From JAIBAI01 sp044238875 (GTDB lineage Bacteria; Bacteroidota; Bacteroidia; M30B66), in assembly GCA_044238875.1 (NCBI GenBank), contig JBIICM010000148.1, positions 1 through 6,219 of the forward strand: DNA of 6,219 nucleotides. Reading direction: 5' to 3'. The position numbers and the translations under genes are program-made. Shown here piece by piece: positions 1 through 6,129 of this stretch (position 1 is its first letter; each line of letters opens with the position of its first letter). Under the pieces are notes generated by a model. It did not search any database and had not been told where the DNA came from. It worked only from the letters and a program-made list of their open reading frames with translations.

Positions 1-473
1 CCTGTAAAGGGGGCAATGCGTGTTTCAGCGCCTGTAGGGGTCTGGTCAAGCTCTCCGATCCGCTTGCAGCCGCCATTAATTTCTGTGTTTGCCTGTCCGT
101 TTACTTTTGCCGGAAGACCGAAAATCCCTTCTGTATTGATGATGAACTCCCTCGCCCAGGTACCCATAAAGTAAAAGTCAAACCCGATGGGCGCATAGCT
201 GCAGGAGGGGTCGGGGTAGCAGATCTGGAAATAAGAACCCGAATTTTCGTTTTGCTTGTTGGGCCCCCTGAGCACAGTGCCGGGCATCGCATAGGTATTG
301 CCGTTCAGGTCGCTTGTAAACGAGTTCGACCCGGCATCGGTTTGCTGCCCTATGGTGCTGAAAACATAATTGGCAGAGCTCGTTCCATCGGGCGCCTGAG
401 CGTTCAGCGCAGAAATGGTTACCAGGCAAAGACATAAAATCCTGAAAAAGTCAGGCGATGGAAGAGAATTCAT
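1..473 (-). CDS. Exported protein with N-terminal beta-rich domain (partial, 3' end beyond window)
   Basis: The frame is open for 157 codons from an ATG at 473 to the left edge, with no stop, so only the N-terminal part is visible. Residues 1-25 look like a Sec signal peptide: a hydrophobic stretch around ILCLCLVTISALNA followed by Gln26, the usual Ala-Gln cleavage context in Bacteroidota. The mature part contains IGFDFYFMGTWAREFIINTEGIF pattern elements near residues 97-119 (F-D-F-Y-F-x-G, then I-N-T-E-G). This resembles the nidogen-like N-terminal domain of many Bacteroidota surface proteins and, loosely, the F-N-F-N-G...S-x-G-Y-I-W-F-G segment of the two genes upstream. It is not a close paralogue of those two. 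The gap from the preceding stop is 73 bases and holds an inverted repeat and a TATATTTG element, so it may have its own promoter. A T9SS sorting domain would lie outside the window. Export is well supported; any function beyond that is unknown. Confidence 0.82.
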   Translation of the reverse strand, partial: MNSLPSPDFFRILCLCLVTISALNAQAPDGTSSANYVFSTIGQQTDAGSNSFTSDLNGNTYAMPGTVLRGPNKQNENSGSYFQICYPDPSCSYAPIGFDFYFMGTWAREFIINTEGIFGLPAKVNGQANTEINGGCKRIGELDQTPTGAETRIAPFT

Positions 474-493
474 AGAATACCGGATTTATTAAG

Positions 494-501
494 CAAATAT
501 A
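494..501 (-). promoter_or_regulatory. Candidate Bacteroidota -7 promoter element (TATATTTG)
   Basis: The minus strand reads TATATTTG, an exact match to TAnnTTTG, with 20 bases between it and the ATG at 473. I see no matching -33 TTTG at the usual spacing, so the call rests on the -7 element alone. Its first base is also the first base of the inverted repeat at 501-529. It would drive the partial exported-protein gene independently of the two genes upstream. Confidence 0.35.
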
Positions 502-529
502 GCAATCAAAGCATTAGGTTTTGATTGCT
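501..529. repeat. Perfect inverted repeat (10-bp arms, 9-base loop) between two exported-protein genes
   Basis: AGCAATCAAA at 501-510 is the exact reverse complement of TTTGATTGCT at 520-529, with loop GCATTAGGT. It begins 17 bases past the stop codon of the 457-residue gene on the minus strand, a position suited to a terminator. The bases after it on that strand are AT-rich (ATATTTGCTTAATAAAT) but are not a T tract, so intrinsic termination would be weak. Because it abuts the TATATTTG element it could equally be an operator or a 3'-end stabilising hairpin. The repeat itself is certain; its role is inferred. Confidence 0.6.
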
Positions 530-546
530 CCGGTACGCCTTAATGG

Positions 547-1920
547 TCAGCGATGCTCGATGAGAGGGGTTGTTACTTCAAGTACGGTAAGTGTTACCGT
601 TGTGGAGGTAACAGAGCCATCACTGTTACTGACAACCACATCATAATTACCGGTATCCTGCAGTTCAGCGGCGGCAATGGTATATGATGGCTGGTCGGCG
701 CCGGAAACAGGTATTGTATTTTTTCTCCACGCATAAGACAGAACAGGATTGCCGGAGGCGCTTACCGTAAACACGGCCGGCTTGCCCCGGCATACCAACA
801 GACTCTGGGGTTCTGTATTGATCACCGGTGGCTGAACCCCGCATGAAGTAATTGTTACATTCACAGGTAAAGACTCGTAGTTACAATTTCCGGCCGTATG
901 CACAACCTTGTAAGAGCCTGAAGATGTGGCAGTAAAAGTCTTTCCGGCTCCCTCAGGTCCGCTTACAGGGTTGTTATCCTTGTACCAGCGAAGATTGCCG
1001 TTAAATGTGGTACTTAGGTTTACGCTTGTTGAAGGGCAGGTATTGCTCGTTGGACCCGGCGCAATAACAGGACTTGGTTTATAGTCGAAAATGAATTTAA
1101 CCCCCGGACCTACGTTGTCACCGGCCAGAAAATTGATTTTGTCGGAAGGAGAGATGCCGGGTACAGCTGATGTTGGTGTCAGATCTCCGCTTGGTTGTGT
1201 CCAGCAAGAATAATCCTGCGGGTTGATGCCACGGATTCCGACCTGAAAGCTATAGGGCTGGTCGTTGCAGAAAGGTGACTGGTCGCGGTGATAAATTTCT
1301 ATGCGGTTGGGGTGCAATCCGGCAGGATTGTTTTCATAAAGGCGGATCTGAAAATCAACGCGGTGATGGTCGGGCGCTCCGCCGCAGCCAGTAACCTTAG
1401 GGAAGAACCCAATGTATTCAATGGCGGTGTACCTGTTAGGTGAAGATCCGAATGATCGCCATTGAACCAATGGACGGCTGCTAAAGGGGCCGCTTGGAGG
1501 AGGAACGGGTATTGCAGCGAGCGACGGGTGCTGGTTAAGGTCACGGGCAAAGGCAGCGATTACCCCTCCGTTGCCTAATCCCAGGCTGGGAAGGGCAAGA
1601 ATATTATTGGTGGATGCGCCCGAAGCCGGTGCTCCTCCTGTTCCGAACCAGATATAGCCATCGGAGTGTACGCTGCATGAATTATAGTTATTGCCATTGA
1701 AGTTAAATCCACCTGTGATGAATATTGTATTGGTAAAGGCCGCATTGTCCCATAAATTGGTAGAGAATGAGCCATTCCCAAAAATGCCTATTGAGTTGTA
1801 AGGCGCGCTTTCGACCGAGCTCAGGTAGGTGCAGTTGAAAGGCGTTTGGGCATTTAGCAATCCCTGAAGGGAAACTAAAAAAAATGACAAAAAGCTCTTT
1901 TTCAGGAATGTGCTGAACAT
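547..1920 (-). CDS. Exported protein with N-terminal beta domain and two Ig-like domains, no sorting domain
   Basis: This 457-residue protein has a signal peptide at about 1-24 (Lys7-Lys8, hydrophobic core, cleavage at LLNA-Q). Residues 28-280 form a beta-rich domain with GFNFNGNNY, SDGYIWFG and PDHHRVDFQIRLYENNPAG. Two Ig-like domains follow: about 283-358 (RWYKDN, GSYKVV) and about 364-447 (YAWRKN, then the Ig hallmark DTGNYDVVVSN). All of this matches the N-terminal half of the 842-residue protein encoded immediately upstream, so the two are tandem paralogues. The protein ends about ten residues after the second Ig-like domain, in PLIEHR. It lacks the Cys-paired repeats, PKD domain and T9SS sorting domain of its neighbour, and the 73 bases after the stop hold no frameshifted remainder. 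Its start lies 5 bases after the neighbour's stop (TAATTGAAATG), which points to one transcript and possible translational coupling. Without a sorting signal it may stay in the periplasm, or reach the surface by an unseen route. The ligand is unknown; an adhesin-like role is inferred. Confidence 0.9.
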   Translation of the reverse strand: MFSTFLKKSFLSFFLVSLQGLLNAQTPFNCTYLSSVESAPYNSIGIFGNGSFSTNLWDNAAFTNTIFITGGFNFNGNNYNSCSVHSDGYIWFGTGGAPASGASTNNILALPSLGLGNGGVIAAFARDLNQHPSLAAIPVPPPSGPFSSRPLVQWRSFGSSPNRYTAIEYIGFFPKVTGCGGAPDHHRVDFQIRLYENNPAGLHPNRIEIYHRDQSPFCNDQPYSFQVGIRGINPQDYSCWTQPSGDLTPTSAVPGISPSDKINFLAGDNVGPGVKFIFDYKPSPVIAPGPTSNTCPSTSVNLSTTFNGNLRWYKDNNPVSGPEGAGKTFTATSSGSYKVVHTAGNCNYESLPVNVTITSCGVQPPVINTEPQSLLVCRGKPAVFTVSASGNPVLSYAWRKNTIPVSGADQPSYTIAAAELQDTGNYDVVVSNSDGSVTSTTVTLTVLEVTTPLIEHR

Positions 1921-1925
1921 TTCAA

Positions 1926-4454
1926 TTATGACTTGATGATTTTTTTAACCTGTTGGCCATCATCGGTATTGACCCTAACCAGATAAATTCCCGCATCTAA
2001 ATTAATCCATTGCGGCACTTCGACCAAATCGGCATGAATCATTCCTTCAAACTTCCAGATCAGTTGTCCGCCTTCTGAAAACAAAGATATGGAGATATTT
2101 TTCGTCTGGTATTTTTTAATCCTTATGAAGAGTTCAGTTTGTGAAGGATTGGGTAATATATCAAACCATCCGCCTTCGGGATCCTCAATTCCAACCAGTT
2201 TTTTTACAAGCACATTAATCAGCAGTGTATCTGATCCGCAACTATTAATGGCGATAAGTTTTACCGGATAAGTATCATCAAACGGAAAGGTATGGGAAGG
2301 ATTTGTAAGGTTACTGCCGGCACCGTTTCCAAAGTCCCAAATCCATGAACGGCCGTTTGAACTTGTGTTTTCAAAGAAAATAGTATAGCCGTTTCCCTGA
2401 TTATAGGAAAATTCGGCGATCGGTTTCTTTTCTTCTCCGATTTCAACGGTATCCGACTTTGTAAGGCAACCTGAAGCATCGACAGCACTTACCCAGTATG
2501 ATCCTCCGCCATTTATTTGAATGTTCTGACCATTCTCCCCATTGCTCCAGCTATAGCCAGAAAATCCCGGTGTTGCGGAAAGGCTGATCTGGCTTCCGGT
2601 GCAGATTACGCTGTCGTCGTAGCTGATCTTCAGGGTGCCGGTATTGGCATTGCGTACCTCAACCGGAGCAGATTTGCCGCGACAGCCATTCGCAGCCGTA
2701 GCCTCAAGAGTATATGTGCCGGGGATACTGACCTTCAGACTGATTTCGTTGCTTCCGTCAGACCACATGTAATTGCTGAAACCGACAGGGCCGTTAAGGT
2801 TCACCTGACCATTGCATAAAAAAACAGGCCCGGGAGGGTTGACTTCAATCTGAGGGGGAGGAGAATTCGTGATGGTGATGGAATTTGATACAACCTGGCA
2901 GCCATTGGGGTCTTTTGCTGTGAGGGAGTAATTACCCTGAGCGCTTACCGTGATGCTGGTTACGCCTGTGCTTCCGTCAGACCACGTGATATCGGTAAGT
3001 CCTGTTTCCGTCTGAAGTTGAACAGGGCCGTTGCACAGGTCACTGAAACCCGGAGCGGCAACAGAAACCTGCGTACTCACCTGCGGATGTAAGGCAATCA
3101 CGGCAATCTGGGAGGTGTCGGCTCCGCCGCTGTTACTAACAATAACGTCATAATTGCCTGCATCGGCAAATCCTGCAGCAGGTATGACCAACTGTGACTG
3201 GTTTGCCCCGGGAATCTCTACCCCATTTTTTCTCCAGCGGTATTGCAGTAAAGGCGTACCGGAGGCGCTCACCGAAAGGGTGATTTGCTGTCCGCTGCAT
3301 GCGGTCCGTCCGGAGGGGTCTGTTTGGATAACCGGGGGCTGTGTACCGCAGGGCAGTATGGTCACATCTACCGGGTCAGATGATCGGGGGCAAAGGGGAT
3401 CTTCAATCACCACCTTATAAGATCCGGTCACTGTTGCTGAGTAGGTCTGCGCTGTTGCTTCAGGCCCCTGCAGCGGCACATTATCTCTGTACCAGCGTAT
3501 GTTTGATTGAATCGAAGAGGTAAGTAAGACAGAAGTTGAAGGACAGTTATTTACCGCGATCGGATTCGGGAAAATCTGTGGCTTGACATTGTAATCGTAA
3601 ATGAAAACCAAACCGCCGGTTGCCACATGGTCTCCCGCCAGAAAATTGATGCGATCAGTATTTGCGGTTCCCGGGGATGAGGAGTTTGCGGTTAGGTTGC
3701 CACTGTCCTGTTTTCTGCAAAGAAAATCCTGAGGATTGGCTCCCCTGATGCCTACCTGGAAACTGTAGGGCCGATCATTGCAGAATGCCGACTGGTCGCG
3801 GTGATGAATTTCAATCCGGTTCGGATGTGTTCCGGCAGGGTTGTTTTCATAGAGTCTGATTTGGAAATCAACGCGGTGATGATCAGGCGCTCCACCGCAG
3901 CCGTTTACTTTCGGATAGAAACCGATGAACTCGATCGCCACATAGCGGTTGGGGGAAGACCCAAATGTGTTATATTGGATCAGGCGCGGACCGAAGCCCC
4001 CGTTGGGAGGCACAGGAAATGCAGAAAGACTTGGATGCTGGTACAGATCGCATGCAAACCCCGCAATAACACCAAAGTTATTTGCCCCTAAACTTGGTAC
4101 CGATAAAACATCGGGTGTTCCAGCCCCCGGAACAGGCCCGCTGCCGAACCATATATAGCCATTCGCACTGTAGCCGCAAGTAGAATATATATTTCCGTTG
4201 AAATTGAAATTAACACCTCCGGTAAAAAAAATCGAATTTCCTGAGCTGGCATTGTCCCACAGCGAAGCGGGACTCCAGGCAAACGAGCCGTTGCCTGTAA
4301 CACCTATACTCTGATAGGGCCGTATTTCGGTACTTTCTGTATAGGCGCAATTAAACGCCGTTTGACCATGGGCGTTTTTTGCTGAAAACAGCAAGGTAAA
4401 AAGACCAATACCTGTGATGATGAAAAAAAGTAACTTTTTGCAGCTATAAACCAT
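1926..4454 (-). CDS. T9SS-exported multidomain surface protein (Ig-like, Cys-paired repeats, PKD, type A sorting domain)
   Basis: This 842-residue protein carries a signal peptide at about 1-30 (KK, then LLFFIITGIGLFTLLF, cleavage near AHG-Q). The beta-rich N-terminal domain spans about 33-288 with VNFNFNGNIY and NGYIWFG. Ig-like domains follow at about 292-368 and 372-455 (second with YRWRKNG and DAGNYDVIVSN). Three repeats of 72-73 residues lie at about 459-672, each with a W-S-D/N-G core (Trp491, 564, 636) and a Cys pair. A PKD domain at about 676-750 shows WDFGNG at 706-711 and NPSHTF at 718-723. The T9SS type A sorting domain at about 762-842 shows FDILPNPS, LDAGIYLVRV and a basic tail VKKIIKS. 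This architecture is typical of proteins moved by Sec to the periplasm, then by the T9SS to the cell surface, where the sorting domain is normally removed. A candidate -7 element lies upstream, and the gene leads into its paralogue after 5 bases. I recognise no catalytic motif, so an adhesive or structural role is an inference. Confidence 0.93.
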   Translation of the reverse strand: MVYSCKKLLFFIITGIGLFTLLFSAKNAHGQTAFNCAYTESTEIRPYQSIGVTGNGSFAWSPASLWDNASSGNSIFFTGGVNFNFNGNIYSTCGYSANGYIWFGSGPVPGAGTPDVLSVPSLGANNFGVIAGFACDLYQHPSLSAFPVPPNGGFGPRLIQYNTFGSSPNRYVAIEFIGFYPKVNGCGGAPDHHRVDFQIRLYENNPAGTHPNRIEIHHRDQSAFCNDRPYSFQVGIRGANPQDFLCRKQDSGNLTANSSSPGTANTDRINFLAGDHVATGGLVFIYDYNVKPQIFPNPIAVNNCPSTSVLLTSSIQSNIRWYRDNVPLQGPEATAQTYSATVTGSYKVVIEDPLCPRSSDPVDVTILPCGTQPPVIQTDPSGRTACSGQQITLSVSASGTPLLQYRWRKNGVEIPGANQSQLVIPAAGFADAGNYDVIVSNSGGADTSQIAVIALHPQVSTQVSVAAPGFSDLCNGPVQLQTETGLTDITWSDGSTGVTSITVSAQGNYSLTAKDPNGCQVVSNSITITNSPPPQIEVNPPGPVFLCNGQVNLNGPVGFSNYMWSDGSNEISLKVSIPGTYTLEATAANGCRGKSAPVEVRNANTGTLKISYDDSVICTGSQISLSATPGFSGYSWSNGENGQNIQINGGGSYWVSAVDASGCLTKSDTVEIGEEKKPIAEFSYNQGNGYTIFFENTSSNGRSWIWDFGNGAGSNLTNPSHTFPFDDTYPVKLIAINSCGSDTLLINVLVKKLVGIEDPEGGWFDILPNPSQTELFIRIKKYQTKNISISLFSEGGQLIWKFEGMIHADLVEVPQWINLDAGIYLVRVNTDDGQQVKKIIKS
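2439..3080 (-). repeat. Three tandem protein repeats of 72-73 residues inside the T9SS surface protein
   Basis: The repeats follow the pattern L/I-C-x-G, then hydrophobic-L, G-F/L, W-S-D/N-G, G-x-Y, A-x-x-x-x-G-C. The Trp residues are at 491, 564 and 636. The Cys pairs are at 474/519, 547/591 and 618/663, 45, 44 and 45 residues apart. The first two also share an exact 17-base match (TGCTTCCGTCAGACCAC on the plus strand, at 2750-2766 and 2969-2985), 219 bases or 73 codons apart, so they arose by duplication. They look like Ig-like beta-sandwich repeats of the kind found in Bacteroidota adhesins and SprB-like proteins; disulfide pairing is inferred. Confidence 0.75.
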
Positions 4455-4483
4455 TGCCTGTTAATTGTGTTATGTTGACCCAA

Positions 4484-4491
4484 CAAAAATA
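4484..4491 (-). promoter_or_regulatory. Candidate Bacteroidota -7 promoter element (TATTTTTG)
   Basis: The minus strand reads TATTTTTG, an exact TAnnTTTG match, 29 bases before the ATG at 4454. That would give a leader of roughly 20-25 bases for the two-gene surface-protein unit. A TTG lies upstream (in GATTGGTGG) but only 11 bases from the element, too close for a standard -33 box, so the promoter is supported by one half only. Confidence 0.4.
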
Positions 4492-4639
4492 AACAGCTCC
4501 ACCAATCAGGGATACCCATTTATCTAAACAGGTGTTTCATTGATCAAAAAAGAAAAAATGAAGGAGAAACACACGGCAAAACCATCTTCACCGTTGCGTA
4601 CAAACAGTTACTCCAATAAGAGGTTCTTTTGTTTTTCAT

Positions 4640-4661
4640 CCAAACTAACCACCTGGTTTGG
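4640..4661. repeat. Short inverted repeat (CCAAAC...GTTTGG)
   Basis: CCAAAC at 4640-4645 pairs with GTTTGG at 4656-4661. A T-G and an A-T pair can extend the stem to 8 with a 6-base loop. It lies just past the stop codon of the beta-barrel-like fragment on the minus strand, where a terminator would be expected, but the bases after it on that strand are A-rich (ATGAAAAACAAAAG) rather than T-rich. It may be a vestigial terminator of the lost gene or chance. Confidence 0.35.
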
Positions 4662-4664
4662 AGT

Positions 4665-4787
4665 TTAAAAATTATATCCAAACCTCAGTGAACCTAAGAT
4701 CAAGGGAGTTTCACCTACTTCTTTTACTAATTTTTCATCTTCAAAAATAGGCCATGGGTTTGATTTGTAGATTACTTCTGCCTCTTT
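4665..4787 (-). pseudogene. Possible remnant: C-terminal end of an outer-membrane beta-barrel-like protein
   Basis: Directly after the dehydrogenase stop (TAA at 4788-4790), and in the same frame, 40 codons stay open before TAA at 4665-4667. The product starts KEAEVIYKSNPWPIFEDEK and ends ETPLILGSLRFGYNF. An alternating hydrophobic final strand closing on Phe is the usual last strand of Bacteroidota outer-membrane barrels such as TonB-dependent receptors. There is no ATG in frame, so it is not an independent gene by normal rules. By hand count 40 of 120 bases are G or C, clearly lower than in the flanking genes, which fits a separate origin. I infer a leftover 3' end of a deleted gene. Alternatives are a chance open stretch or a readthrough extension of the dehydrogenase. 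The family cannot be named from so short a piece. Confidence 0.4.
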
Positions 4788-5966
4788 TTACTTAAAAGCA
4801 TTTTCTCCCGTGATGTCCATTCCGGTAATCAGCAGGTGAATATCATGGGTACCCTCATAGGTGATAACTGATTCGAGGTTCATCATGTGACGCATAATCG
4901 GATATTCACCTGTTATGCCCATCGCGCCGTGTATTTGTCTTGCCTCTCTTGCCGTTTGCAGCGCCATGTGCACATTGTTCCGTTTGGCCATGGAAATTTG
5001 TGCGGGTGTAGCTTTGCCCTCATTTCGTAAAACCCCGAGTCGCCATGCAAGCAGCTGTGCCTTTGTGATTTCTGTGAGCATTTCGGCAAGTTTTTTCTGC
5101 TGAAGCTGAAAAGCCCCCAATGGTTTACCAAACTGGCGGCGCTCCATGGCATAACGCAGCGCACTGTCATAACAATCCATTGCCGCGCCGATTACACCCC
5201 AGGCAATACCGTAACGGGCTGAATTCAGACAGCCCAGCGGGCCCTTTAGACCTTCAATGTCAGGCAGTATATTTTCCCGGGGTATCATAACATTGTCGAA
5301 CACCAGTTCTCCGGTGGCAGAAGCCCTTAATGACCACTTGTCATGTGTTTCGGGCGTGGTAAACCCTTCCATGCCCCTTTCAGCGATCAGTCCGCGTATT
5401 TTGCCTTGCTCATCTTTGGCCCATACAATGGCTATATCGGCAAAAGGTGCATTTGAGATCCACATTTTTGAACCGTTCAGCACAAAATGGTCACCCCGGG
5501 CTTTGATATTGGTGAGCATGCTGCCGGGATCTGAACCGGCATCGGGTTCTGTCAATCCGAAACACCCCATCAGCTCACCGGTAGCCAGTTTGGGCAAATA
5601 TTTCCTTCGCTGCTCCTCGCTGCCATATTTGTATATAGGGTACATAACCAGTGAACTCTGAACGGATGCCGTTGAGCGGATGCCTGAATCACCGCGTTCA
5701 ATTTCCTGCATGATCAGGCCATAGGTAATCTGATCCATGCCCCCTCCGCCATATTCAACCGGTATATATGGACCAAAGGCTCCGATCTCTCCAAGGCCCC
5801 TGATAAGATGCAAAGGGAATTCAGCTTTTTGCGCTTGTTGCTCAATGATAGGGCTCACTTCTTTTTTTACCCAGGCCCTCACGGTATCTCTGATCAGTTT
5901 TTGTTCATCTGTGAGCAGATCGTCAATCTGGAAATAGTCATGTGCCTGAAATCTGTCGCTATACAT
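4788..5966 (-). CDS. gcdH: Acyl-CoA dehydrogenase, probably glutaryl-CoA dehydrogenase
   Basis: This FAD flavoprotein would oxidise and decarboxylate glutaryl-CoA to crotonyl-CoA in the cytoplasm, a step in lysine and tryptophan degradation. Family landmarks in order, numbered from the upstream ATG at 6032: QEIERGDSGIRSTASVQSS at 109-127, GCFGLTEPDAGSDP at 156-169, WISNAPFAD at 191-199, KWSLRASATGE at 232-242, the RYGIAWGV segment at 273-280, RRQFGKPLG at 298-306, and TYEGTHDIH at 391-399. Glu393 matches the catalytic base. Glu112 and Arg119 match the residues I recall as Glu87 and Arg94 of human GCDH, which bind the glutaryl carboxylate and set this enzyme apart from ordinary acyl-CoA dehydrogenases. 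I chose the ATG at 5966 (392 residues, MYSDRFQAHDYF). From there the length and first helix fit the family, whereas the 22 extra residues from 6032 match nothing I know in it and include AKVLIIIAGNSI. A TATTATTG near-match to a -7 element at 5984-5991 and AGGAAA at 5976-5981 also favour the internal start. The gene lies divergent from secA. Confidence 0.9.
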   Translation of the reverse strand: MYSDRFQAHDYFQIDDLLTDEQKLIRDTVRAWVKKEVSPIIEQQAQKAEFPLHLIRGLGEIGAFGPYIPVEYGGGGMDQITYGLIMQEIERGDSGIRSTASVQSSLVMYPIYKYGSEEQRRKYLPKLATGELMGCFGLTEPDAGSDPGSMLTNIKARGDHFVLNGSKMWISNAPFADIAIVWAKDEQGKIRGLIAERGMEGFTTPETHDKWSLRASATGELVFDNVMIPRENILPDIEGLKGPLGCLNSARYGIAWGVIGAAMDCYDSALRYAMERRQFGKPLGAFQLQQKKLAEMLTEITKAQLLAWRLGVLRNEGKATPAQISMAKRNNVHMALQTAREARQIHGAMGITGEYPIMRHMMNLESVITYEGTHDIHLLITGMDITGENAFK

Positions 5967-6094
5967 AGTTATGGAATTTCCTGCAATAATAATCAATACT
6001 TTAGCAGCAGTGAATGCCTGATACTTTTCCATATATTTTCATCTTTCAGGCTGCCGATGATTCAATAGTGTGCGCTGCCGCTCATGAATTTAAG

Positions 6095-6102
6095 TAATTT
6101 TG
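6095..6102 (+). promoter_or_regulatory. Candidate Bacteroidota -7 promoter element for secA (TAATTTTG)
   Basis: TAATTTTG matches TAnnTTTG exactly and ends 27 bases before the ATG at 6130, leaving a leader of about 20 bases. No TTTG is visible at the -33 spacing. Placement in the divergent gap, directly before a housekeeping gene, supports it. Confidence 0.45.
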
Positions 6103-6129
6103 CGCGCCTGAATTAAATGTAAATCCGAC

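Larger units (their letters stand above)
4455..4787. other. Gap of 333 bases without an intact gene
   Basis: This AT-rich stretch separates the surface-protein genes from the acyl-CoA dehydrogenase gene. It holds a candidate promoter element at 4484-4491, a weak hairpin at 4640-4661, and a 40-codon reading frame at 4665-4787 that resembles the end of a beta-barrel protein. Positions 4544-4558 carry A-rich tracts on the plus strand (T-rich on the minus strand), but no stable hairpin sits directly before them, so I do not call a terminator. I see no tRNA, riboswitch or insertion-sequence ends. Confidence 0.6.

Noticed and set aside
178..435. Minus-strand frame of 85 codons beginning MSLPGNHF
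   Set aside because: It overlaps, in another frame, the longer partial gene from 473, which has a signal peptide and runs open to the window edge.
547..4454. Tandem paralogues as a toxin or contact-dependent inhibition system
   Set aside because: No toxin domain, immunity gene or polymorphic C-terminal region is visible; Ig-like, PKD and T9SS sorting domains fit ordinary surface proteins.
4544..4558. T-rich tract on the minus strand as an intrinsic terminator after the dehydrogenase gene
   Set aside because: No stable GC-rich stem lies immediately before the tract; the nearest 4-bp complementarity is too weak and too far away.
4544..4639. Small minus-strand frame of 31 codons (MKNKRTSYW... 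ending SFFLF)
   Set aside because: It begins right at the arm of the weak hairpin, has no promoter or ribosome-binding site I can see, and its composition looks like translated AT-rich intergenic DNA.
5257..5661. Plus-strand frame of 134 codons
   Set aside because: It lies entirely antisense to the well-supported dehydrogenase gene and has no recognisable protein features.
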